From: Coriobacteriaceae bacterium AM48-5
GTDB taxonomy: Bacteria > Actinomycetota > Coriobacteriia > Coriobacteriales > Coriobacteriaceae
DNA: 43,478 bases
Reading direction: 5' to 3'
NCBI GenBank assembly: GCA_027669525.1
Contig: JAQEDJ010000015.1
Span: 1 to 43,478 of the forward strand
A model generated the notes under the pieces. That model saw only the letters and a list, made by a program, of their open reading frames with translations, did no database searches and had not been told where the DNA came from. A program made the translations under genes and the position numbers. This document shows, piece after piece, positions 35,389-43,478 of the stretch. Each line of letters starts with the position of its first letter. The first letter of the stretch is position 1.

Positions 35389-36159
35389 CTACTTCTTCTT
35401 GTGCGGGCGCGGCTTCTTCTCGCGACGGGTAACCTCGACCTGCAGCGGAGCGTTCTTGAGACGCTCCTCCTCATCGGCCTTCGCCTTGTCGATGACCTTC
35501 TGCGTCACAAAAATCTGCTGGATAACCTGCCAAGCAAACGAAACGTCGTAGTACAGCAGAACGCCGACGGGCAGGCTCCAACCCATCCAAAGCATCATGA
35601 CGGTCATGACGACGGCCATCATGCGCATGCTTTGGGCCTGCTGGCCAGTTTGATTGCGCGACATATAAAGCTGCGGAATCAAGGTGAGAACGGCAAACAG
35701 AATCAGGCAAACCAGCGCAGGCAGCGCAACCATAAAGCCATCGGCAAAGGAAGCGCTCGGCGTGGTGGTAAGGTCAGGCAGGATGTTGAAGAACGAGAAC
35801 GTGCCGTCGTTAAAGTACTGCGGCAGGTTACGCAGCAGCGTAAACAGGGCGAACAGGATAGGCATCTGAATCAGAAGCGGCAGACAGCCGGCCAGCGGAT
35901 TGAACTTGTTCTCGCTGTAGAACTTCTGCATCTCCTCGGCCTGACGCTGGGGATCGTCGGCGTAGCGCTCCTGGATTTCGAGCATCTTGGGCTGCAGCAC
36001 CTGCATGCGAGCCGTCGACTTTGTCGACTTGAGCATGAGCGGCGTCAGCAGCAGACGGATGATGACCACCAGGATGATGATGGACAGGCCCCAGTCGACC
36101 GCAAAGGTCTGGATGAGCTTGAGCAGCTCGAAAAGGATGTTAACGATCCAATCCCACAT
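35389..36159 (-). CDS. yidC: Membrane protein insertase YidC
   Basis: A 256-aa Oxa1/Alb3-type insertase without the large periplasmic domain of Gram-negative YidC. About five membrane helices are visible, with the conserved Arg in the groove (IIRLLLTPLML), the cytosolic coiled loop LQPKMLEIQERYADDPQRQ, GCLPLLIQMPILFALF, and a basic Lys/Arg-rich tail ending PHKKK that contacts the ribosome. It inserts small membrane proteins alone or with Sec. Confidence 0.96.
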   Translation of the reverse strand: MWDWIVNILFELLKLIQTFAVDWGLSIIILVVIIRLLLTPLMLKSTKSTARMQVLQPKMLEIQERYADDPQRQAEEMQKFYSENKFNPLAGCLPLLIQMPILFALFTLLRNLPQYFNDGTFSFFNILPDLTTTPSASFADGFMVALPALVCLILFAVLTLIPQLYMSRNQTGQQAQSMRMMAVVMTVMMLWMGWSLPVGVLLYYDVSFAWQVIQQIFVTQKVIDKAKADEEERLKNAPLQVEVTRREKKPRPHKKK

Positions 36160-36188
36160 GTAAGTTTTCCTCCGATAGCGAGTGCCCG

Positions 36189-36413
36189 CTAGGGCACAGG
36201 GTCATAACCGCCGACGTGCAGGGGATTACAGCGAGCAATGCGCCTCACGGCAAGCCAGCAGCCTCTCAAAACACCGTACCGCTCAATCGCCTGAATGGCG
36301 TATTGCGAGCACGTTGGGTAATAAATGCAAGCGTCAGGTAATAAGGGCGAAATAACCTGTTGATATATGCGAATAGGAGCGATGGCAACACGTCGCAAAA
36401 CGTGATTGCTCAT
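36189..36413 (-). CDS. yidD: Membrane protein insertion efficiency factor YidD
   Basis: A 74-aa protein with the family signature CIYYPTCSQYAIQAIERYG and RCNPLHVGGYDPVP. It is a small membrane-associated protein helping YidC insertion. Its ATG overlaps the rnpA stop (ATGA). Confidence 0.96.
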   Translation of the reverse strand: MSNHVLRRVAIAPIRIYQQVISPLLPDACIYYPTCSQYAIQAIERYGVLRGCWLAVRRIARCNPLHVGGYDPVP

Positions 36414-36748
36414 CGCTCCTCCCCGGCAACGCCGGCGCGTTTCATAAGCGAACGCAACGCCTTGTCCATCTCCTGCGGCGAGGAAACCCTCGTCTTGGGA
36501 GTCGCGAACAAGATGATGTCATAACCCGCAACGGGAAATCCGCAGCTGCGGGCGGCCTCGCGCATCACACGCTTAGAACGGTTACGCACGACCGCGCAAC
36601 CGAGCCGTTTAGCACCAACGAAGGCGACCCTTCCGGAGTCGCCTTCGCAAACCGATTCACATATGGTCATTCGAATCAGAGGGTGATTGAAACGACGCCC
36701 CTGACTGAACACATGCTCGAAATCTTGCCGAGACTTAATAGTCTTCAT
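36410..36748 (-). CDS. rnpA: Ribonuclease P protein component
   Basis: A 112-aa basic protein, the protein subunit of RNase P that matures tRNA 5' ends. RNRSKRVMREAAR is the RNR RNA-binding motif, and FVGAKRLGCAVVRN and YDIILFATP are family segments. It follows rpmH by 20 bp and overlaps yidD. Confidence 0.96.
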   Translation of the reverse strand: MKTIKSRQDFEHVFSQGRRFNHPLIRMTICESVCEGDSGRVAFVGAKRLGCAVVRNRSKRVMREAARSCGFPVAGYDIILFATPKTRVSSPQEMDKALRSLMKRAGVAGEER

Positions 36749-36768
36749 GCGAGATGTGTGTATCGCTG

Positions 36769-36903
36769 CTAGACAGTGAGACGCTTGCGGCCCTTGGCGC
36801 GGCGACGGGCGAGCACGGCACGACCACCCTTGGTGGCCATACGGGCACGGAAGCCATGGGTCTTGGCACGCTTACGCTTATTAGGCTGATACGTACGCTT
36901 CAT
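36769..36903 (-). CDS. rpmH: 50S ribosomal protein L34
   Basis: A 44-aa protein: [18 protein letters not shown] at the start, then [19 protein letters not shown]. The AGGAGG-like box in AGCAGGAGGAACTTAAG precedes ATG 36903. First gene of the leftward rpmH-rnpA-yidD-yidC-jag group next to the origin. Confidence 0.97.
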   Translation of the reverse strand: MKRTYQPNKRKRAKTHGFRARMATKGGRAVLARRRAKGRKRLTV

Positions 36904-37248
36904 CTTAAGTTCCTCCTGCTGCATTTCGAGTGTCCGCGGGAGCGCGGACGCAGATATAGACACGTGAGCTTGAAGATTGTAGGGAAATCAATGTTCAAAT
37001 GTCAAGAAATCAAAGGTAAAAGGTTGCGTAGTTCACACGGTTCCCCCATAAGCTCAACCGAATTTTGCGGTGCATAACAACTTTTCACGATATTTCATCG
37101 AGTTTTCAACAGGTCATGTTGGCAATGTTGAGAACTTTTCGCCCGTTTTCCAAAGTTTTCAACAGGTTTTGAAAAGTTGTCGAAAGATGAGAAACATTGC
37201 ACGGTGAGCTACTATTTGTTCGAAACCTTTTGAAAGATTGCGAGCGGC
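36904..37248. other. Origin-like region between rpmH and the dnaA unit
   Basis: This 345-bp region is AT-richer than its surroundings and separates divergent gene groups. Repeated DnaA-box-like 9-mers are visible: TTTTCAACA at 37103-37111 and 37156-37164 (plus strand), and TGTTGAGAA at 37126-37134 (minus-strand form). A 17-bp motif at 37169-37185 recurs with one mismatch after dnaA (40357-40373). The usual bacterial box is TTATCCACA; the repeated variant suggests a lineage-specific form. It also holds the rpmH promoter. Confidence 0.6.
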
Positions 37249-38600
37249 ATGTCTGACGACTTTTACACCATGGTCGATTCCGGAGACCCGGCACCCGACA
37301 ACGAGCACATCACCGGCGTGCGCGAAGAGCGTGACGAGGAAGAACAGGCCGCCGCTAAGGCGCCGAGTGCGATGTACGCCGCACGCATAGCGGTCTATGA
37401 CGACATGCTGTCGACGCCGCGCGTCATCGTCATCGAGCCGCAGGACGTGCGCACCTATCTGGAAGAGACGACCAACACCGTCTACCAGTGCATGAAAGAA
37501 CAAGGCGGCCATATCTCGCTCATGGTCATCCGCGAGATTGTCGAAAACTTTATCCACGCCCACTTTGCCGAGCCCATCATCTCGATTCTGGACGGCGGCG
37601 ACACTATCCGCTTTGCTGATCAAGGACCCGGTATCGACGACAAGGAACGCGCTTTCGACTTTGGCGTTACCAGCGCAAACAGCAAGATGAAGCGCTATAT
37701 CCGTGGAACCGGAGCAGGGTTTCCCATGGTGCAGGAGTATTTGGAAAACGCCGGCGGCGCCGTGTCCATCGAGGACAACATGGGCAGCGGCACCGTGGTT
37801 ACGGTAAGTCTGGACCCCAAGCGCGTGCAGGAAATCGAGCGTGCCGGCGGACGCGGTGCTGCCGTGCGGCCCGAGACGGAGCAGCCCACATATTCCCTGC
37901 CGGGAGCTTTTGCGCAGCAGCCCATGGCAACGCAGCAGATGCAGCCCCCCGTGGGGCAGATGCAGCAGCCCGGAATGCTTCCTGCACAAGAGCCCCAGGC
38001 GGCATCGATGTCGATGCCGCCAAACATGCCGGAGGCCATGCCGCTGGCGGATCAGGATGCAGCAGCAATGCAGCAAGCGACGGGGCACCGGGTGGCCAGC
38101 AAATGGGCTATCAGCCGTACCAACAGGGATATCCATATCAACAGATGCCGCCACTGGGGTATGGCCAGCAGTTCCCGCAGCAGTACCAGCAGGGATATCA
38201 GCAGCCGTACCAGCAGATGCCGCAGCAGCAGTACAACCCTTGGGCCCAGCAGATGCCTCCGCAGCCTTACCAACAGTGGCCTCAAAGTTTTCAACAGCAA
38301 ATGCCGCCGATGCAGAGTTCTCAACAATCAGCAGCTCAAATGATGTATCCTAATGCAGCAAATCAGTATGCGCAGCCACAACCGGACGTGTTCGTAAGCG
38401 ATCGCGGCAACGCCGCGCTAGGCTATCTGGCGCAAAATCAAGCGTGCGGTGCAACCGATCTGGCGAGGGCGTTTGGAAACTCGGCCCCCACTTGGTCACG
38501 CACGCTCAATGACTTGGCGCAGGCCGGCTTGGTCATCAAGCATGGCCAGAAATACCATCTGACCGAACTCGGCGCCGCTCGCGTGCGAGCTCAGAGCTAA
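37249..38600 (+). CDS. GHKL ATPase with Gln-rich linker and winged helix (frameshifted)
   Basis: About 450 aa after restoring one G in the run at 38082-38085. Residues 65-215 are a GHKL/HATPase_c domain with N-box REIVENFIHAHF, G1 DQGPGIDD and G2 GTGAGFPMVQEYL, but no phospho-acceptor domain, so it is not a usual histidine kinase. A Gln/Pro/Met/Tyr-rich low-complexity linker of about 150 residues follows, with repeats such as YQQGYPYQQM. The last 65 residues (GYLAQNQACGATDLARAF, TLNDLAQAGLVIKHG, LTELGAARV) look like a MarR-type winged helix. It ends 15 bp before dnaA, in the same direction. I know no characterised homologue. Confidence 0.75.
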
Positions 38601-38615
38601 AGAACGGGAGAGACA

Positions 38616-40339
38616 GTGGACGAGGAAGCAAGCATCATCCTGGGGGATGCCATCGCCTTTTGCCAGCGCGACGGCCAAGATGCACGCCTCATCAACATGC
38701 TGGGGCAATCGCGCGCCATAAGCCTGACCGAAGACACGCTCACGATCGAGGCGCCCTCGCGCTTTGCCATCGCGCAGCTCAAAAAGCATCAGCCGACTAT
38801 TGAGGCCTATCTGGAAGAAATCGCCTTTGCACCGATTGCGCTCGACATCGTGGCACCACAAGGCGCCGCGACGGAATCCGCTGCCGCGACGGCGCCCGCC
38901 ACGCTCCCGCTGCTTCCCCGGCGGCGCCGGCCTCCGCAGGCGACGCGCCGACAATCGAGCACCAGCACGGCGATGTTTCCCGTGAAACCATGGCACCGTT
39001 ACCGACCGCTGCGGCGACGTCAACGAACGCACCCGTCACGCACATGCCCATCGCTCACGACGCAGCGGCGGGCGCGGATTCGGGCATTGCAATCAAGAAC
39101 ACACTCTCGGCCGATGATTTTCGTCGCATGATGAACCAGATGAAGGGCGGAGCGCCGGCTAAATCCACGCAAGCTGCGGCCCCCGCTTCACCCGTGCCAG
39201 CACCGACCGTGCCGGCAGAGCAGAATACGGATGGAGCCCCGCTCGCCGCGAACTCAAAATTTACCTTTGAGAACTTTGTCTACGGCCCCGAGAACAGCCA
39301 TGCCTATCGCTCGGCACTCAAGTTTGCCGCCCTCGCGGACGAGCGCGGCACGTGCACATCGCTGTTCATCTACGGCAAATCGGGCCTGGGCAAGACGCAC
39401 CTGCTGCTTGCCATCAAAAACGAGCTCGCCGAGAAGTCGCCCGAGATCAAGGTCAAGTATGCCAACTCCCAGGCATATCTGGACGACCTGATGACCGAGT
39501 TCGACCGCCAAAAGAAGAGCAACGCCCCCATCATGCAGGCGTACCACGGCGTGGACGTACTCATCATCGATGACATCCAAAACATCATCGGCAAGCGCGC
39601 GAGCGTGGACTACTTTTTCCAGCTCATGGACGAGTTCATCCGCAACAACAAGAAGGTCGTCATCGCGGCAGACCGCGCCCCCAAGGACCTGAGCATGGAC
39701 GAGCGTCTGACCAGCCGCTTCAACGCCGGCATGCTCTGCCTGGTCGCAGAGCCCAGCTACGAGATGAAATACAAGATCTTGCAGCGCTATTACGAGAACA
39801 CCATCGTCGCCGCTCCCGAGGCAGGCGACGACTCGCTGCTGGCGGCCTATGGGGGCGACGGCGGGCACCTGACCGACGAGCACTTTAAACACATGGCCGA
39901 GGTCTCGGGCACCAACATCCGCGAACTCGAAAGCTTTTGCGAGCGCTGCGCCGGCGAGGCGGGCGACCGCGAGCGCGAGGGCGGGGAGCTCACCTTTGAC
40001 GATATCGACGCCATCGCCAGCCAGTACTTCGACACATCGGCCAAAAAGATCAACGTCCAGACGGTTCAGTCCGTCATCGAAGAGCAGTACGGCGTGACGC
40101 ACGAGGAGCTCATCGGCCCGCGTCGCAACGCCAACATCGCCAAAGCACGCCACATTGCCATCTATCTGGCAATCGAGATGTGCGAGATGACGACCACGGC
40201 GGTGGGCGCCGAATTTGGCAACCGCAACCACTCGACCGTCAGCACGAGCTACAAAAAGGTCCAGAAGATGATCCAGGAAGACCGCACCGTCACCGAAGAC
40301 CTCAAGTCGCTGCGCGATAAAATTACACTGCGCTCGTAG
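38616..40339 (+). CDS. dnaA: Chromosomal replication initiator DnaA (frameshifted)
   Basis: About 574 aa after restoring one base near 38903 in the Ala/Pro-rich linker. Domain I is short (1-85). The AAA+ domain III starts near FTFENFVYGPENSHAY, with Walker A YGKSGLGKTHLLL and Walker B VLIIDDIQNI; the C-terminal domain IV has the DNA-binding signature VGAEFGNRNHSTVSTSY. DnaA-ATP binds the origin boxes and opens the duplex. GTG start with GGGAGAG upstream. The linker coding sequence contains a parS-like site at 38974. The break is surely not biological because the gene is essential. Confidence 0.95.
38974..38989. promoter_or_regulatory. parS-like site inside dnaA
   Basis: TGTTTCCCGTGAAACC matches the parS palindrome at 14 of 16 positions, with C for A in the centre and C for A at the end. 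It encodes part of the variable linker of DnaA, where sequence is free to hold such a site. Confidence 0.5.
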
Positions 40340-40577
40340 GGAAATAGAGACACCTGTTGAAAACTTGTCGAAACCACGGGCATAAGGTGTCTAAAACCCA
40401 ACCCGCGGTGATGAAAAGTTTTGCGCAGGTTTTGAACGTGGAAAACCGCCCCTGTTGCACACAGGTTGCTGTCGATTCTCTTTCCGGGTCTGACCTGCGT
40501 CTTTGGGAGTAATCAACAGTTTCGTCAGTGCTATTACTATTATTAAGATATTTATATCTATAGAAAGGTATTAAAAG
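40340..40577. other. dnaA-dnaN intergenic region with origin-like boxes
   Basis: TGTTGAAAA at 40355-40363 is the reverse complement of the TTTTCAACA box; TAATCAACA lies at 40510-40518. The 17-bp motif at 40357-40373 repeats the one at 37169-37185. An AT-rich stretch (about 40530-40575, ATTATTAAGATATTTATATC) could be the unwinding element or the dnaN promoter. A two-part origin flanking dnaA is possible. Confidence 0.55.
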
Positions 40578-41681
40578 ATGAAGTTCACCGTCAGCCAGAG
40601 TTCGCTTACACAAGCCATCGGCGTCGTTATGAAGGGTGTCGCTTCGGCATCCACCCTTCCCATCCTGTCGGGCGTGCTCGTTAAGGCCCAAGACGGCATC
40701 TTGGAATTCCAAACCTCTAACTACACCATCTCGATCCGTCATCGCATCGCGGCGCATGTCGAAGAAGAGGGCGAGATGGTTATCCCCTGTAAGATGCTCT
40801 CCAATATCACCAAGACCCTCCCCGATGCCCCGGTCACCTTTGAGCTGTCCGAGCGCCAGGTGCTGATTGGTTGCGAGAAGAGCTCTTTCCGCCTGAATAC
40901 GCTCGATGCCAATGACTTCCCCGAGTTTCCGGCCTATGCCATCGAGAGTGCCGTGGAGCTGCCGACCGATATCTTGTCCGAAATGGTCGGCCGCGTGTGG
41001 CGCGTCACCTCGACCGACAAGGCCCGCCCCATCCTGGGTGGTGTGCACATGAAGGTCGAGAACAACACCGTGCGCCTGGTGGCGACCGATTCTTTCCGCT
41101 TGGCCGTGTGCGATACGCAGGTCGAGACCTCGACCCTCGAGGGCTCCTTTGAGCTCAACGTTCCGGCTGACGCCTTTAACGACGCACTGAACATCATGGC
41201 CAGCCAGGCGACCATCATGATCGGAGCTACCGACACCCAGGTCGTCTTTGAGGCCGGCAACACCACCTACGTGTCGCGCCGCATCGAGGGCGTGTACCCC
41301 AACTACAAGCAGCTCATCCCCGATTCGTGCGTGACGAGCGTCAAGATTGACGTCGCCGCCTTTAACGCCGCCCTCAAGCGCGTGGCCGTTATCGCGAGCG
41401 CCAATCCCGCCGTCAAGTTCGAGATCGATGTCGAGAACGGGCAGATGGGCCTGTCCTCCATTTCCAATGACCAGGACCTTGCACAGGAGACGATCGATGT
41501 CGAGGCCGAGGGCGAGTCGGGTACCATCGCCTTCAACTACCACTACATCTTCGGCTGCCTCAATGCCCTGTCCAAGGAGAAGGAGATCACACTGGAGCTC
41601 AAGAGCTACTCGCAGGCGGGCATCTTTAAGTCCTACGACAAGATCAACTACCTGTACCTGGTCATGCCGGTCCGCATCTAG
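40578..41681 (+). CDS. dnaN: DNA polymerase III subunit beta (sliding clamp)
   Basis: A 367-aa clamp subunit: MKFTVSQSSLTQAIGVV, ASTLPILSGVLV, ATDSFRLAVCD, EGVYPNYKQLIP and the C-terminal YLVMPVRI that forms the partner-binding pocket. The dimer encircles DNA and tethers polymerase III. Reading frame intact. GAAAGG precedes the ATG. Followed closely by recF. Confidence 0.98.
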   Translation: MKFTVSQSSLTQAIGVVMKGVASASTLPILSGVLVKAQDGILEFQTSNYTISIRHRIAAHVEEEGEMVIPCKMLSNITKTLPDAPVTFELSERQVLIGCEKSSFRLNTLDANDFPEFPAYAIESAVELPTDILSEMVGRVWRVTSTDKARPILGGVHMKVENNTVRLVATDSFRLAVCDTQVETSTLEGSFELNVPADAFNDALNIMASQATIMIGATDTQVVFEAGNTTYVSRRIEGVYPNYKQLIPDSCVTSVKIDVAAFNAALKRVAVIASANPAVKFEIDVENGQMGLSSISNDQDLAQETIDVEAEGESGTIAFNYHYIFGCLNALSKEKEITLELKSYSQAGIFKSYDKINYLYLVMPVRI

Positions 41682-41690
41682 CGCTGCGCC

Positions 41691-42796
41691 ATGACCATGT
41701 TCGCCCGCGATCTTTCCGTTGCGCACTACCGCAGCTTCGATAGCTATCGCCTTGCCCTGGACGAGGGCGTGACGATACTTGCGGGACCCAACGCGGCGGG
41801 AAAGACCAATCTCATAGAGGCGCTGCAACTGCTGACGAGCGGCGCCTCGTTTAGGCATCCGACCGCAGCCGAGCTCGTCCATGACGGCGTGGGCTCGTGC
41901 AAGGTCGAGCTGAGACTCGAGGGCGACGGCCGCGTGCTTGATATGGGACTGAGCGCGGAGGACGGTAAGCGCTCGTTTAGCCGCAACGGCAAGAGATGCT
42001 CTGCCGCCGGTGTGCGCGGGGTTCTGCCGAGCGTGCTGTTTTGCCCCGACCATCTGGACATGGTTAAGCGGGGCGCCAGTGTGCGCCGCGCCGCCCTCGA
42101 TGACTTTGGCATGCAACTGAGCGCACGCTATGCCGATCTTGCGAACACCTATGGGCGCTGCGTGACCCAGCGTAACGCCCTGCTCAAGGAGACCTGGTGC
42201 TGCCGCGAGATGCTCGGCGCGTGGAACGAATCGATTGCCCGCGCGGCTCGGCCCTGCTCGTGCACCGGTTGGCCCTGCTCGACCGGCTGGCGGGCCATGT
42301 GCGCGCTGCCTACGGGCAAGTAGCGTCCGGTGAAGCCGCCAACGTGTCCTATGCGTCCACGCTGGGGGATTTGCCCCAGGTCGAGAATCGCGAAGAGCTG
42401 AAGGGCTGGGCGTACGAGCGCATGCTGGCCGCCCTTGATGAGCACGCCGACGAGGAAATTCGCCGCGGCGTGACGTTGGTGGGACCGCATCGCGACGAGA
42501 TTGAATTTACCGTGGCGGGTCGCTCCGCCCGTTCATTTGCCAGCCAAGGACAGCAGCGAACGTTGGTGCTGTCCTGGAAGGTGGCCGAGGTGGCCGTGGC
42601 TCGCGATGTCCTTGGCACCGCCCCACTGCTGCTTTTGGACGACGTGATGAGCGAGCTCGACGGCGAGCGTCGCGGCGCTTTCCTGCGGCTGATCGGCGAT
42701 GATATCCAGACGGTCATAACCACGACCAACCTGGGGTATTTTACCGATGACCTGCTTGATCGAGCCAAGGTGGTGAGCATGGGTGAGACGTGCTAA
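41691..42796 (+). CDS. recF: DNA replication and repair protein RecF (frameshifted)
   Basis: About 368 aa after restoring one G near 42245 (GCGCGGCTCGG). The N-terminal part has YRSFDSYRLALDEGVTIL and the P-loop GPNAAGKTNLIEAL; after the break come RGVTLVGPHRDEIEF, the ABC signature FASQGQQRTLVLSWK and Walker B PLLLLDDVMSELD. RecF loads RecA at single-strand gaps together with RecO and RecR. It overlaps the next gene by 14 bp. Confidence 0.94.
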
Positions 42797-43415
42797 TTAC
42801 GAGCGCGAGAGCGAGACGGTCGCCTTCAGTGGGTTTTTGAACGCAGAGCGCCAGCGCATCCTGGCGTCGGCGACCCCCGAGCGCCGTGCGCAGATGGAGG
42901 CCGCCGAGGAGTCGCGTGCGGTCTATCGCGCGTGGAACGCGGTGTGCTCGGGCACGCGCGAGGGGCGGCATGTGACGGGTCTGCGCTACCTGCCCGAGTC
43001 CAATGAGCTGCTGGTGTATCTCGACTCGCCCTCGTGGACGCAGGAAATGACGTTGTTGCGCGAGATCATCCGCGCGCGCATGGAGCGCGCCGGTGCTCAT
43101 GTGGACGGCCTGGTGTTCAAAACCACCGCGCCCGGTCACGCGTCGCCCGCCGCCAAGGAGCGCCTGCGCCCAGCGACGATCGAGCGCCCGCCGGCCCCAC
43201 ACGCCGACCTAAGTGAGGCCGAGCGCACCGAGATTGAGCGCCAAGTGGCGCCCATCGAAGACCAAAAACTGCGCGAGGCCCTCGAGAACGCCATGAGAGC
43301 CAGTGCCGAGTGGGCCAAGGGCGTGCAAAGCAAAAAAAGAGCCTTAAATCGCATCTGGTGGCCTTGTAGAGCCAAATACCTCGTTCCCGAGGGTATTTTT
43401 TTACGTATAAACTAG
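42783..43415 (+). CDS. DUF721 / DciA-like protein
   Basis: Up to 210 aa with a DUF721 core (about 45-115: AVYRAWNAVCSG, VTGLRYLPESNELLVYLDSPSW, EMTLLREII). DUF721 proteins related to DciA load the replicative helicase in bacteria lacking DnaC, which fits the recF-gyrB position. GTG start inside the end of recF. As written the frame crosses the terminator at 43374 and ends at 43415; if the A-run at 43332-43338 lacks one A, the frame would end at 43369, just before that hairpin. Confidence 0.82.
   Translation: MRRANYERESETVAFSGFLNAERQRILASATPERRAQMEAAEESRAVYRAWNAVCSGTREGRHVTGLRYLPESNELLVYLDSPSWTQEMTLLREIIRARMERAGAHVDGLVFKTTAPGHASPAAKERLRPATIERPPAPHADLSEAERTEIERQVAPIEDQKLREALENAMRASAEWAKGVQSKKRALNRIWWPCRAKYLVPEGIFLRIN
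43374..43402 (+). terminator. Terminator after the dnaN-recF-DUF721 group
   Basis: AATACC-TCG pairs with CGAGGGTATT around a short loop and is followed by seven T. The left arm lacks one C for a perfect stem, in line with the missing-base pattern elsewhere. Confidence 0.75.
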
Positions 43416-43452
43416 TAAGGCTGTACACATTTTCTTGACTGAAGGAGGACGT

Positions 43453-43478
43453 GTGGCAAACGAAAACGATTACGATGG
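43453..43478 (+). CDS. gyrB: DNA gyrase subunit B, 5' end only
   Basis: The first nine codons are present, from GTG 43453 (reading V/M-A-N-E-N-D-Y-D), preceded at 43441 by GAAGGAGGA. Too short for a domain match; the gyrB call rests on its place after dnaN-recF-DUF721 and on the similar start of actinobacterial GyrB. Confidence 0.7.

Noticed and set aside
38120..38300. Tandem DNA repeat in the GHKL gene considered as a minisatellite or iteron array
   Set aside because: The repeats encode the Gln/Tyr/Pro-rich linker in frame and are irregular in length, so the protein explains them; only the two 9-mers within it are kept as a weak observation.
40323..42116. 597-codon minus-strand frame
   Set aside because: Antisense to dnaN and recF, both unmistakable.

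Overview
The window is about 43.5 kb of high-GC actinobacterial chromosome spanning the replication origin. The gene order rpmH-rnpA-yidD-yidC-jag-rsmG-parA-parB on one side and dnaA-dnaN-recF-DUF721-gyrB on the other is the classical origin neighbourhood. Together with LPxTG-type surface proteins, a Tat-type lipoprotein and many WYL, TSCPD and TraX-type proteins, it suggests a gut Coriobacteriia, most likely Collinsella or a close relative. The species call is inference.

Left part (1-17.4 kb): the 5' end of a 16S rRNA gene runs off the left edge. It is followed by a TraX-like membrane protein, tRNA-Lys, an M29 aminopeptidase, a small membrane protein, purC, an OmpR-type two-component system, a TSCPD protein coupled to a Tat lipoprotein, an operon of a solute-binding protein and a diguanylate cyclase, a large Ig-like (BIG2) surface protein, purB and tRNA-Gly.

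Middle (17.6-31.7 kb): a thioester-domain/SpaA-repeat adhesin with an LPATG anchor, a small membrane protein, a peptidase-M28-like protein with a very long disordered insert, two overlapping WYL regulators, a DinG helicase with an N-terminal exonuclease, ddl and rlmN.

Right part (31.7-43.5 kb): parAB with a cluster of parS sites, the rsmG-jag-yidC-yidD-rnpA-rpmH block pointing left, an origin-like AT-rich region with repeated TTTTCAACA boxes, then rightward a GHKL-ATPase/Gln-rich/winged-helix protein, dnaA, dnaN, recF, a DciA-like protein and the start of gyrB.

Two cautions and two highlights. (1) At least ten genes, including essential dnaA, purB, ddl and rsmG, carry frameshifts, and all of them have the sign of one missing base, mostly in GG/CC runs. 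tRNA-Gly also lacks a base. This looks like systematic sequence error, so these genes are annotated full length. (2) A run of ten C (G on the coding strand) sits exactly between a plausible -35 and -10 box of the BIG2 surface-protein gene, as in promoter-spacer phase variation. (3) Both tRNA genes are followed by the same kind of roughly 180-bp cassette: terminator, inverted T-arm fragment, a row of small GC hairpins, and a second 17-19 bp copy of the tRNA's own 3' end. (4) The ATPase between oriC and dnaA is a good candidate for an uncharacterised replication or dnaA regulator.
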